From: Micrococcus sp. 2A
GTDB lineage: Bacteria > Actinomycetota > Actinomycetes > Actinomycetales > Micrococcaceae
DNA: 64,000 bases
Direction: 5' to 3'
Assembly: GCF_039519235.1 (NCBI RefSeq)
Contig: NZ_CP154351.1
Coordinates: 1,798,001-1,862,000 of the forward strand
A program made the translations under genes and the position numbers. Under the pieces are notes generated by a model, which worked only from the letters and a program-made list of their open reading frames with translations, had not been told where the DNA came from and ran no database searches. This document shows positions 16,750 through 24,950 of this stretch, piece after piece (position 1 is the stretch's first letter; every line of letters starts with the position of its first letter).

Positions 16750-18057
16750 TCACCGGCCGTGCAGCACCTCCGCCGCCGCCGCCCGACGTGCCTCGCGTGC
16801 CGCCGGGGGTGCCTCGGGCTGGGCCGCGAGCGCGAGCAGGGTGGCGGCCGTCCGCGCCGCGAGGGCCTCCGGGTCCGCGCTCGTCCCCGCCCGGCGGCTG
16901 AAGCGTGCGATCACGCCGTCGAGGGCGGTCCCGCCCGCGCCGAGGTCGGCGCGCGCGGCACGCAGGTGGCCGATCAGGGCGGCCCAGTCGTCCACGCGGT
17001 GGCCGGGTCCGAGGGTGTCGGCGTCCAGGAGTCCCGTCACGCGCGTGCCGGCGGGGCCCACGTGGAGGTTGCCGGGGTGCAGGTCTCCGTGCACGGGGAC
17101 CACGGGCCCCGGATCGGCGGAGTCCAGCAGCGTCCGGGCGGCGTCCGCGGCGCGCCCCGTCTGCGCGCCCGTCGCCGGGTCCAGCACGGCGGCGGCCCAC
17201 GTCGCGTGGTCGAGCAGCTCGCGCCATGCCCCGGTGCCCGCGGCCGCGGCGTCGGGCGCGGGGACCCGGCCGGCCGTGCCGGAGGCGCCGACGTCGTCGG
17301 GGTCCTCGGCGGCCAGGGCGGCGGGGAGGCGGTCCAGCACGTCCTCGACCGCGCGGGGATCCAGCGCGTCCGCCCGCGGGCCGGTGAGGAGTCCGCGCCA
17401 CGGGACGCCGGGGACCCGGCCGAGCGCGAGGACGCCGAGGTGGGGCGGGGCCACGAGCGGTGGGACCGGGACGCCGGCCTCCAGGGCCGCGCGCAGGCGG
17501 CGGTGCAGCGGGTGGACGGCCTCCGGTGGGAGCACCTTGAGGAACACGGTGCGGTCCGGGCGGGCCTCGTCCTCCCGGGGCTCCCATGCGGTGGCGAGGA
17601 CGGCCCGCTCTCCGGGCCGGTAGGCCACCTGCTCGAGGGAGCGCAGCACGCCCAGTCCGCCGAGCCATCCGCCCACGTGCTCGCGGTCGACGGCGAGGGG
17701 CAGGCCCGGCAGGGCGGCGTCGTGGGGCAGCCACCACCACGTGGTCCCGTCGGGGAGGTGCCCGGAGAGTGGGCCGTCGGCGGGATCATCGTCGGCCACG
17801 GGATCGTCGTTCGCGGGATCGTCGTCGGCCACGGAGATGACGGCGGGGTGTTCAGCCGCGGCGGCGGGCGGGCCGTCGAGCACGAGGGTGCGGGCGAACG
17901 CCTCGCCGGCACCCACCGCCCCGGCCACCACCACGAGGTCGATCTCATGGGCGACCCGCCGGCCGAGCCTCAGGTGCAGGCGGGGCGGAGCGGCGCGCAG
18001 CAGGCGCAGCCCCGACGCCTCGAGGGCGGCCAGGACTGCGAGGGGGACCGCCGTCAT
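16750..18057 (-). CDS. APH-like phosphotransferase
   Basis: 435 residues with an aminoglycoside-phosphotransferase/choline-kinase type C-terminal domain. The catalytic Brenner-type loop VHGDLHPGN is at about 320, followed by the metal-site segment GLLDADTLGPGHRVDDWA, in which DADT stands for the usual DxD. The N-terminal lobe has VFLKVLPPEA as the likely ATP-binding lysine. An Asp-rich insertion (about 75-95) is encoded by a short tandem repeat. The substrate is unknown; small-molecule or cell-wall precursor kinases are equally possible. Confidence 0.72.
   Translation of the reverse strand: MTAVPLAVLAALEASGLRLLRAAPPRLHLRLGRRVAHEIDLVVVAGAVGAGEAFARTLVLDGPPAAAAEHPAVISVADDDPANDDPVADDDPADGPLSGHLPDGTTWWWLPHDAALPGLPLAVDREHVGGWLGGLGVLRSLEQVAYRPGERAVLATAWEPREDEARPDRTVFLKVLPPEAVHPLHRRLRAALEAGVPVPPLVAPPHLGVLALGRVPGVPWRGLLTGPRADALDPRAVEDVLDRLPAALAAEDPDDVGASGTAGRVPAPDAAAAGTGAWRELLDHATWAAAVLDPATGAQTGRAADAARTLLDSADPGPVVPVHGDLHPGNLHVGPAGTRVTGLLDADTLGPGHRVDDWAALIGHLRAARADLGAGGTALDGVIARFSRRAGTSADPEALAARTAATLLALAAQPEAPPAAREARRAAAAEVLHGR
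17782..17832. repeat. In-frame tandem repeat inside the phosphotransferase gene
   Basis: Three GGGATC(A/G)TCGT-type units of 18, 15 and 18 nt. On the minus strand they encode repeated (V)ADDDPA/NDDP units. All lengths are multiples of three, so copy-number change would alter the acidic linker without shifting frame. Confidence 0.6.
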
Positions 18058-18076
18058 GCGTGGGGCCGGAGAGGGC

Positions 18077-19021
18077 TCAGGAGGCGCGGCGGCGGGCCAG
18101 GACGTTGTCCAGGTCCAGTGCGGCGATGTCCCGCTCGGCGGTGGGGCTGATGTCCTCCGCGCGGGCGGTCTCGGGGCTCAGGGAGTCCTTGATGCGCCCG
18201 GAGGTCGCGGGCACCGGCGCGGCCTCGAGCGGCGCCGGCGCGGGGCGCTCCATCTCCGGTGCGTCCAGGTAGGTGGGGCGCGGCACGGCGGGGATGACCA
18301 CCGAGCCGTGGCCGGACGGGACGGCGGGCGCGGCGCTCCGCGGCGCCTCCGGCACCGCGCGGGCCTCAGCTTCCCGGCCGTCGACGACGCCGGCCGTCCC
18401 GGTCTCCTCCGCGGCCGGTGCGGCGGCGGGGGCGCCGAAGGCGAGGACGGTCTCGAGCGTGCGGCGGTCGCGCGCGGGATCGGCGTGCGGAGCCGTGGCG
18501 TCCGCGTCCTCGGCCGGTGCGGCGCCGGTGAGGGCGTCGTCGGCGGGGGCGGCGGGACGATCCGCGGCGCGATCGCGCAGGGCGAGGGCCCGGAGGCCGC
18601 CCAGCGAGGCCGCGGCGATCAGCAGGGACCACCCGGCGGCGGCCGCGCTGGAGGCCCCGAAGAGCGCGCCCATGCCGGTGACGAGGAAGACCACGAGGGC
18701 GAGGGCTCCCACCAGGGCGACGGCGGCACGGTCCCGGCGCACGTGGAGGCGCGAGAGCTCGGGCGAGACCTCGGCGAGGCGGGCGGCGGAGAGACGCCGG
18801 GCCAGGGCACGGGCCGCCGGAGAGCTCTGCACACGGGTCGTCATGAAGGTCCTCCAGCGGTTCGGGCGGGCGGCGGCGGCGCGGGCTCGGCGGCGGTGCA
18901 CGAGCCGCCCCACCCCGACCGCCACGAGGACCAGCATGACCACGGAGGCGCTGACCTTGAGGCCCGCGAACACGCCGAGGGCGGAGTCGAGCTCCGCCAC
19001 CAGGGTGTTCCACTCGTCCAT
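18077..19021 (-). CDS. Hypothetical membrane protein with disordered tail
   Basis: 314 residues, family not recognised. One hydrophobic segment lies near residues 20-42 (SASVVMLVLVAVGVG). A basic cytoplasmic stretch follows, then a hydrophobic hairpin near 95-145, and then about 160 residues of Ala/Pro/Glu-rich sequence likely to be disordered, ending DLDNVLARRRAS. The ATG of MDEWNTL is chosen; the upstream in-frame ATG adds only a basic leader. It is in tandem with the GNAT gene upstream, 10 nt apart, so the two are probably co-transcribed. Confidence 0.65.
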   Translation of the reverse strand: MDEWNTLVAELDSALGVFAGLKVSASVVMLVLVAVGVGRLVHRRRARAAAARPNRWRTFMTTRVQSSPAARALARRLSAARLAEVSPELSRLHVRRDRAAVALVGALALVVFLVTGMGALFGASSAAAAGWSLLIAAASLGGLRALALRDRAADRPAAPADDALTGAAPAEDADATAPHADPARDRRTLETVLAFGAPAAAPAAEETGTAGVVDGREAEARAVPEAPRSAAPAVPSGHGSVVIPAVPRPTYLDAPEMERPAPAPLEAAPVPATSGRIKDSLSPETARAEDISPTAERDIAALDLDNVLARRRAS

Positions 19022-19031
19022 GCGGGCCAGC

Positions 19032-19661
19032 CTACCGGCCGGCAGGGGCACGCCGCGCGTCGAGCCAGCGCGCGAGGAGGCCCTGCGGCACCTCGTCCAC
19101 GGTGACCGCGAAGCTGCGGTGGTCGCGCCAGTCGCCGTCCACGTGCAGGTAGCTCCGGCGCAGGCCCTCCTCCCGCAGTCCGAGCTTCTCCACCACGCGC
19201 AGGCTCGCCGCGTTCTCGGGACGGATGTTGACCTCCACGCGGTGCAGCCCGAGGGTGAAGAAGGCCCAGTCCGCGGCCATCGCCACGGCGGTCGGCGTGA
19301 GCCCCCGGCCCGCGTGGCGCTGGTCGATCCAGTAGCCGATCGCGCCCGAGAGCACGGAGCCGTACTGCACCCCGCTGAGGCTCAGCAGCCCGATCAGGCG
19401 GTCCCGCCCCGGGGCGTCGTCGTCGAGGGCCACGCCCCACGTGAAGGAGGTGCCCGCGCGGGCATGGCGGCCGTGCCAGCGGACCATCTGCCCGAACGTG
19501 GCCGGGCCGGCGCCGGGCTCGGGGCTCGTGGCGTCCCACGGCGTCAGCCACTGCTCGTTGGCGGTCCGCTGCTCCCGCCACGCCCGCTCGTCGCGCCGAC
19601 GCAGCGGGCGCAGGGTGAGGGAGTCGTGGCGCAGCGCCACGGGCCAGGACGAGCTCGACAT
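19032..19661 (-). CDS. GNAT acetyltransferase, RimJ/RimL type
   Basis: 209-residue GCN5-related N-acetyltransferase. N-terminal LTLRPLRRRDERAW is typical of the RimJ/RimL group; the acetyl-CoA loop is in IDQRHAGRGLTPTAVA and the C-terminal part has NIRPENAASLRVVEKLG. The group includes ribosomal protein N-terminal acetyltransferases, but small-molecule targets are also known. It is divergent from the 5-formyl-THF cyclo-ligase gene with about 55 nt between starts. Confidence 0.9.
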   Translation of the reverse strand: MSSSSWPVALRHDSLTLRPLRRRDERAWREQRTANEQWLTPWDATSPEPGAGPATFGQMVRWHGRHARAGTSFTWGVALDDDAPGRDRLIGLLSLSGVQYGSVLSGAIGYWIDQRHAGRGLTPTAVAMAADWAFFTLGLHRVEVNIRPENAASLRVVEKLGLREEGLRRSYLHVDGDWRDHRSFAVTVDEVPQGLLARWLDARRAPAGR

Positions 19662-19715
19662 GCCCTCGATCCTAGGGCGTGGGCCGGAGTCCCAGGGCGC
19701 GGGCACAATGGCTCC

Positions 19716-20408
19716 ATGGCCTCCCCCGACGCACCCCTGCCCTCCCCCGCGTCGACGCTCGACGAGTCCGGCGCGACGGCCCTGGCGAAGGCCGCCCTGC
19801 GCGCCCGCGTGCGCGCCGCACGCCGGGCCCTGGATCCGGCGCGCCGCGCCGCCGAGGCCGAGGCGGCGGCCGCGCACCTGTGGGAGTGGCTCGGTCCGCG
19901 CGTCGCGGCGACGCGCGGGCGGGGCGCCACGCCCGTCGTCGCCACGGTGCTGCCGATGCCCACGGAGCCGGACACCGGCCCGCTGCGCGAGCGCCTCCAC
20001 GCCGCCGGGGCGCGCATCCTGGTGCCCGTGATCGAGCCGGGGCGGCGGCTGAGCTGGGCCGCGTGGCACCCCGGGGTGGGCATGGCCCGGGCGACGGCGG
20101 CCCCGATCGACGAGCCGATCGGGCCGCGACTCCGCGCGGACGCCCTCGCCGACGCCACGGCGGTGGTGCTGCCGGGGCTCGCGGTGGGCGAGGACGGCAT
20201 GCGCCTGGGCCAGGGCGGCGGGTACTACGACCGCTTCCTCGCGGATCTGCCGGCCGCCGTGCCCACCGTGGCCCTGCTGTTCGCCCACGAGGTGCTCCCG
20301 GCCACAGAGGTGCCCGCCGAGCCCACGGACCGGCCCGTGGACGGGGTGGTCACGGCCGCCGGGCTGCGGTGGCTCGGACCGGCGGGTCCGCGGGGCGCGG
20401 CGGAGTAG
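19716..20408 (+). CDS. 5-formyltetrahydrofolate cyclo-ligase
   Basis: Converts 5-formyl-THF to 5,10-methenyl-THF using ATP (MTHFS/YgfA family). 230 residues. The N-terminal helix carries LRARVRAARRALDP, the folate/ATP region has VLPMPTEPD, and the signature LGQGGGYYDRF lies near residue 165 with the upstream VVLPGLAVG strand. An about 20-residue low-complexity leader precedes the core. It is followed 58 nt downstream by the fmdB-like gene, as often seen in actinobacteria. Confidence 0.92.
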   Translation: MASPDAPLPSPASTLDESGATALAKAALRARVRAARRALDPARRAAEAEAAAAHLWEWLGPRVAATRGRGATPVVATVLPMPTEPDTGPLRERLHAAGARILVPVIEPGRRLSWAAWHPGVGMARATAAPIDEPIGPRLRADALADATAVVLPGLAVGEDGMRLGQGGGYYDRFLADLPAAVPTVALLFAHEVLPATEVPAEPTDRPVDGVVTAAGLRWLGPAGPRGAAE

Positions 20409-20466
20409 CATCGCAGGGCCCGGACCATCCGCCCCGCGCCACGGCGCGCCCGACCCGAGGGGACCC

Positions 20467-20778
20467 ATGCCCACGTACGCCTACCGCTGCAAGGACTGCG
20501 GCCACGCCTTCGACGCCGTCCAGTCCTTCACGGACGACGCCCTCACCGAGTGCCCCGAGTGCGGCGGCACCCTGCGCAAGCAGTACGGCTCCGTGGGCGT
20601 GAGCTTCAAGGGGTCCGGCTTCTACCGCACCGACTCGCGCGGCGGATCGGCCGGCGTCCCGGCGAGCGGCTCCGAGGGGTCGACGGGCGGCACGGCCTCC
20701 TCCGGCACGTCCGGCTCCGGCGCGGGCGACGGCGGCTCGTCCTCCGGCACCCCGACCTCGGCGTCCAAGGCCGACTGA
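20467..20778 (+). CDS. FmdB-family zinc-ribbon protein
   Basis: 103-residue protein with an N-terminal zinc ribbon, MPTYAYRCKDCGHAFD (Cys8, Cys11) and CPECGG (Cys29, Cys32), then a Ser/Gly/Thr-rich tail. This family was first noted beside a formamidase and is presumed regulatory; its molecular role is unknown. Its position directly after the folate cyclo-ligase is a conserved arrangement. Confidence 0.9.
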   Translation: MPTYAYRCKDCGHAFDAVQSFTDDALTECPECGGTLRKQYGSVGVSFKGSGFYRTDSRGGSAGVPASGSEGSTGGTASSGTSGSGAGDGGSSSGTPTSASKAD

Positions 20779-20784
20779 CCTCCG

Positions 20785-20815
20785 CCGCCCCCGTGGTCCC
20801 TGACCCCGGGGGCGG
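20785..20815. terminator. Hairpin between fmdB-like gene and convergent small ORF
   Basis: Arms CCGCCCCCG / CGGGGGCGG (9 bp, perfect) around a 13-nt loop, between two convergent stops. Confidence 0.5.
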
Positions 20816-20824
20816 GGCCGTCCG

Positions 20825-21103
20825 TCAGCCCCAGTGCGGCGGGCGCTGCGCGAGCAGCCAGCGATCGTGCTCGTCCATCGCCGCCACGGGCTGCCCCGCG
20901 GGCGCCTGACCGGCGGCACCGGGGCGGGGCGAGGAGCGGGGCGCGCGGGCACCGGCCCCGTCGAGCCCCGCGACGCGCGGCTCCGGGCCGTCGGCGGCCG
21001 TCGGCCCCGTGCCCGGGGCGTCCGCGCGCCGGGACCGGCCGCGCCGAGGACCGCTCCCCCGCGCCGCACGCCCGTGGGCTGGGGGCCCCGGCTCAGCGCT
21101 CAT
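20825..21103 (-). CDS. Small protein with aromatic C-terminal tail, coupled to helicase-like gene
   Basis: 92 residues. The first 70 are Pro/Gly/Ala/Arg-rich and probably disordered; the end AMDEHDRWLLAQRPPHWG is the only part that looks constrained. The ATG overlaps the last 11 bases of the 1252-residue helicase-like gene, implying coupled translation and a shared role. No known family could be assigned from the sequence. The high-GC context makes chance ORFs common, so the coupling and the aromatic tail are the main evidence that it is real. Confidence 0.6.
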   Translation of the reverse strand: MSAEPGPPAHGRAARGSGPRRGRSRRADAPGTGPTAADGPEPRVAGLDGAGARAPRSSPRPGAAGQAPAGQPVAAMDEHDRWLLAQRPPHWG

Positions 21104-24100
21104 CGGCGTCGGTCTCGTCCTCCGACTCCTCCACCGGCTCGTCCAGGCCGAGCCGCTCGGCCAGCCGGTCCGCGAGGGACTCGGGATCGGCGAACACGTC
21201 GATCGCCCAGAGGGTGTCCGTGTCCCAGCCGCGCGCCTCGAGCTGCTCCGGCAGGCGCCGCGAGCGCTCGCGCACGGTCATCGAGCGGTACGTCAGGCCG
21301 CCGTCGCTCACGAGGGCCAGCGGCCGCACGGCCCCGCCCCGCCCGGCGGCCGCGAGGTCCATGACGCCGCCGAGCCGCGGGCGCACCTGCGCGCCGTGCT
21401 CCGCGAGGCGGTCGCACAGGTCCGCCATGAGCGGATCGTCCACCTGGCCGCCCGTGGGCTCCTCCCCCGAGCCGAGGTAGGCCTCCAGCAGCGTGAGGAA
21501 CCAGCGGGCGCCGCCGTCCAGCCGCTCCGCCTCGAGGTCCGAGGCGCCCACCGCGGAGACCAGGTGCAGGCGCCGGCGCGCCCGGCTCACCGCGATCGCC
21601 ATCATGCGCTCGCCGTCCGGCTCCGAGACGGCCCCGAAGTGGTGCACCACGCGGCCGTGGGGGGTGCGGCCGTAGCCCGGGGTGAGGATCACGGCGTCGC
21701 GCACCACGGAGGCGGCCCGCGTGACCGGGACGATCACGAAGGGCTCGCGGGTCGACTCGTCCTCGCCCCGCCCGCGGGCCAGGAAGTCCCGCGCCCACGG
21801 CGCGCGCGCGGCGGTGGCCTGCACGGCGGCGGCCACGCGGCGGGCGTGCTGCTCGGACACGGTGACCACGGCGAGCGACTCGTCGGCGTGGTCCCGGATG
21901 TGCTCGAACACGCGCTGGACGGTGCGGGCCACCTCGGCGTCGGTGGACTCCACCACGTCTCCGCCCGTCATGGGGATGCCGGTGCCCTCGGCCACGTACT
22001 CGGCGGTCACGGTGCGGCCGTGCCCCGTCAGCTCGCCGGCCGTGGGCACGGCCTCGAGCTCGCCGTCGTAGGCCAGCGTGGAGATCAGGCGGACGAGGCG
22101 CCGCTCCATCCCGCGGTGCACCGTGCGCAGCGGCAGCACGGGCAGCACCTCGGCGAGCGCCTCGTGCGCGGAGCGCAGCGGACGCAGCGGGCCGGCGGTG
22201 GCCGTGGGGTCCACGGACACCTGGAAGGACTGCGGCCGGCCGATCACGGGGTCGCCGAACGAGACCACCTGGGGGGCGCGCACGAGCGCGCCCATCACGG
22301 TGGCCAGCGCGGTGGAGTCCGCGTCCAGCAGCACCACGACGTCGGCGGACCAGTCCGCGGGGAACTCCGCGAGCGCCATGGGCGAGGTGGTCATGATCGG
22401 CACGAGGGGCTGCAGGACCTCCGGTGTGAGCGTGGCGAGCGACTCCACGCTCGGGCGGCCCTGCTTGAGGAGGTTCCGCAGCACGGCGGCGTCAGCACGG
22501 TAGGTGCCCAGCGCGGCGCGCCAGCGCTCGGACAGCGCGGCGGAGAGCCGCTCGGCGCCGGAGGCCAGCAGGTCCCGGTCCGCCGCGCGGAAGCCGCGCT
22601 CGACCTCGGTCAGGTCGGTGCCGCTCATCATGGCCAGGAAGTCGTCGCCGGAGATCATGGCCTCGAGCGCGGACTGCCACCAGGCCAGCTCGAGCTCGGC
22701 GTTGAGCCGTTCGGGCGGCACCTGCCGATCGTGGAGGTCTGCGAGGAGCTCGGTGAGGCCGTGGTCGCGCAGCTGGTCGAGCACGAGCGTGCGCTCCGGC
22801 AGGGAGGAGAGGGTCTCGCGGTCGGCCACGAGGCCGTCCACCGCGGCGGCGAGGTCGTCGGCGTCCCGCTCCACGAGCGCGGTCTCGGCGGTGGCCTCCG
22901 GCGCCAGCACGGCCGTGAGCCGCTCGAGGCGGTCCTCGACGCCGGCCACGGCGCCCAGTCCGCGGGCGGCCTGGTCCGGGACCATCGGCACGGAGCCGGG
23001 CTCGGCGGCGTGGCGGCGCCAGTCCTCGACGACGGCCTCCGCCTCCAGCAGCGCCGCGTGCAGGTCGTGCGGCTGGACGCCGGGACGCACCACGTCCTTG
23101 GCCTGGCGGCGCACGCGGGAGCGGGCGACGGAGGACATCTCCACCATGTTCTGGCGACGCCACCCGCTGGAGGCGGTGGCCGCCACGAGCTGAGAGAGGT
23201 CCTGCGCGAACACCTCGGGGGTGAAGGTCTCGAGGCAGCGGGCGACCCGCTCGTACAGGTCCACCTGCTCACGCCAGCCGGCCACGGTGCGCGCGGGGCG
23301 CAGCCCGGCCTGCGCCGCGGCGGTGTCCACCGCGCGACGCGTGGTGTGGAGCGTGGCCGCGAGCTCCTGCACGAGCTCGGCGGCGGATTCGGTCTCCTGC
23401 ACGTTGCGCACGCGCGCGCCGAACCAGCGGCTCTGCGTGGCCTGGGGCGAGAACGCGCCCAGCTCGCCGGCCCGCTCGAGCTGCTCGGCCACGGCGTGGC
23501 GGTTCACGGTGGAGTCCAGCACGGAGCGCTTCAGGCGCACGGTGGTGGCGGGCGGGGTCTCGAGGCCGGTCAGGGCCGCGAGCGCCTGCATGGCCTGGAA
23601 CGGCGAGCAGCCCCACCGGGGGCGCACGTGGTGCAGCGAGCCCACGTGCTCGCGCAGGCGACGGCGCCGCTCCACGAGCTCGGCGTCGGCGCGGCGTCGG
23701 TCCGGCTGCTCGGCGCGTTCCGTCCGCAGCACGGCGGCCACGAGCTGACGCCGCAGCCACTCCGGGTCCGCGTTGGCGGGCACGTCGAGGGCCGCGGCCC
23801 GCAGGCCGGCCTCCTCGAGGCGGTCGTGCACGTCGGCCAGGGCCGCGGAGCGCTCGGCCACCACCAGCACGCGCCGGCCCTCCCAGGCCAGGCGGGCGGC
23901 CAGCGCGACGGCGGTCTGCGTCTGGCCCGTGCCGGGCGCGGCGTGCACCACGAGCGAGCGGCCCGCGGAGGCGTGGTCCAGCACCGCCTGCTGGGAGGGG
24001 TCGAGGTCGAGCACGAGCCGCTCGTCCTGCGGCGCGCGGTCGTCCCCGTCCGGTTCGTCCACGGGCCCGAGGTCGGCGGGACGGGGCACCATGCCGGTGC

Positions 24101-24851
24101 CGGCGTCGTAGAGGGCCTGGACCACGGGCAGGTGCTCGAGGGAGTCCGGCAGGCTCGCCGTCTCCCCGAGGTCCGCGAACGTGGAGAGCAGCATGCGCTC
24201 CGAGACCTGCAGGCCGTCCAGGGACCCGGCCTGCTCCCGCAGCAGCGCCAGGGCGGGGCCCGGCTCCATGCGCGCGGTGGCGTAGGCGGCGTGCTGGTAC
24301 GCCTCCGGGTCCAGGCGGATCCCGTGGTGCCGGCGGAGGTTGCGGACCAGGGCGGGGTTGAGCCGCGCCGGCTCGGTGATCTGCACCTCGAGCTCGTCCC
24401 GGTCCTGTGCGCCGCGGCGCACGGTGAGCGCCACGCGGGCCAGCAGGACCGGGGCGGAGCGGCGCTCCCGGCGGCCGTCCTCCTGCGCTGTCCACGTGGC
24501 CACGCCCACGGCGAGGGCCGCGACGTCGATGCCGCGCTCCTCCGAGAGCTCGCGCACCTTGGCGCGCAGGCCGAGGGAGACCTGGTGGGCGGACTCGAGC
24601 ACGGGGCCGGCCGGCAGCAGCGTGGACAGGCGCGTGCGGCGCCCCAGCAGCAGCTGCGAGACGCCGGAGGAGTTGGCGTCCGTCACGTCGATGCTGTTGG
24701 CCGCCGAGGGCGCGAAGCGCAGCATGGTGTCGTTCTCCGCCCCCGAGCCGAGCGAGGCCACCCACGTGGCCGGGTCGGGACGGGCGGCGCCCTCGTCGGG
24801 GCGGGCGGCCGCGCGGGCGCGGGCCAGGCGGGGGAACTCCTGCTCGGTCAC
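21093..24851 (-). CDS. SF1 helicase-like protein with REase-like C-terminus, motifs eroded
   Basis: 1252 residues. Helicase landmarks appear in order: a Walker A equivalent APGTGQTQT (about 301-309) with Gln for the catalytic Lys; motif Ia-like RRVLVVAERSAAL; a motif II equivalent VVVLLDADS (about 836) with DA for DE; motif III-like FGDPVIGRPQSF, lacking the usual Gln; and motif VI-like AVSRARRRLHLVSAV (about 1080). The C-terminal 120 residues align by eye with the Vsr/REase-like domain found after DUF4011-type helicases (ERSRRLPEQLEARGW, DVFADPE), but ALVSDGG replaces the catalytic E-x-D/E-x-K-type strand. It is probably a non-catalytic or ATP-binding-only derivative. It lies downstream of guaA and overlaps the small ORF. 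Confidence 0.75.
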   Translation of the reverse strand: MTEQEFPRLARARAAARPDEGAARPDPATWVASLGSGAENDTMLRFAPSAANSIDVTDANSSGVSQLLLGRRTRLSTLLPAGPVLESAHQVSLGLRAKVRELSEERGIDVAALAVGVATWTAQEDGRRERRSAPVLLARVALTVRRGAQDRDELEVQITEPARLNPALVRNLRRHHGIRLDPEAYQHAAYATARMEPGPALALLREQAGSLDGLQVSERMLLSTFADLGETASLPDSLEHLPVVQALYDAGTGMVPRPADLGPVDEPDGDDRAPQDERLVLDLDPSQQAVLDHASAGRSLVVHAAPGTGQTQTAVALAARLAWEGRRVLVVAERSAALADVHDRLEEAGLRAAALDVPANADPEWLRRQLVAAVLRTERAEQPDRRRADAELVERRRRLREHVGSLHHVRPRWGCSPFQAMQALAALTGLETPPATTVRLKRSVLDSTVNRHAVAEQLERAGELGAFSPQATQSRWFGARVRNVQETESAAELVQELAATLHTTRRAVDTAAAQAGLRPARTVAGWREQVDLYERVARCLETFTPEVFAQDLSQLVAATASSGWRRQNMVEMSSVARSRVRRQAKDVVRPGVQPHDLHAALLEAEAVVEDWRRHAAEPGSVPMVPDQAARGLGAVAGVEDRLERLTAVLAPEATAETALVERDADDLAAAVDGLVADRETLSSLPERTLVLDQLRDHGLTELLADLHDRQVPPERLNAELELAWWQSALEAMISGDDFLAMMSGTDLTEVERGFRAADRDLLASGAERLSAALSERWRAALGTYRADAAVLRNLLKQGRPSVESLATLTPEVLQPLVPIMTTSPMALAEFPADWSADVVVLLDADSTALATVMGALVRAPQVVSFGDPVIGRPQSFQVSVDPTATAGPLRPLRSAHEALAEVLPVLPLRTVHRGMERRLVRLISTLAYDGELEAVPTAGELTGHGRTVTAEYVAEGTGIPMTGGDVVESTDAEVARTVQRVFEHIRDHADESLAVVTVSEQHARRVAAAVQATAARAPWARDFLARGRGEDESTREPFVIVPVTRAASVVRDAVILTPGYGRTPHGRVVHHFGAVSEPDGERMMAIAVSRARRRLHLVSAVGASDLEAERLDGGARWFLTLLEAYLGSGEEPTGGQVDDPLMADLCDRLAEHGAQVRPRLGGVMDLAAAGRGGAVRPLALVSDGGLTYRSMTVRERSRRLPEQLEARGWDTDTLWAIDVFADPESLADRLAERLGLDEPVEESEDETDADER

Positions 24852-24904
24852 TTCGGTGCGGTCCTTCCTCTGCCCGCCCCGGGCGGGCGGGATTCGAGCC
24901 TGAT

Positions 24905-24925
24905 GCCGCCCCGGATCGGGGCGGC
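24905..24925 (-). terminator. Hairpin between guaA and helicase-like gene
   Basis: Perfect 9-bp arms GCCGCCCCG / CGGGGCGGC with GAT loop, 25 nt after the guaA stop on the minus strand. It may separate or attenuate transcription into the helicase-like gene. Confidence 0.55.
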
Positions 24926-24950
24926 CCTCACGCGGCGCGCAGGGCGCCGC

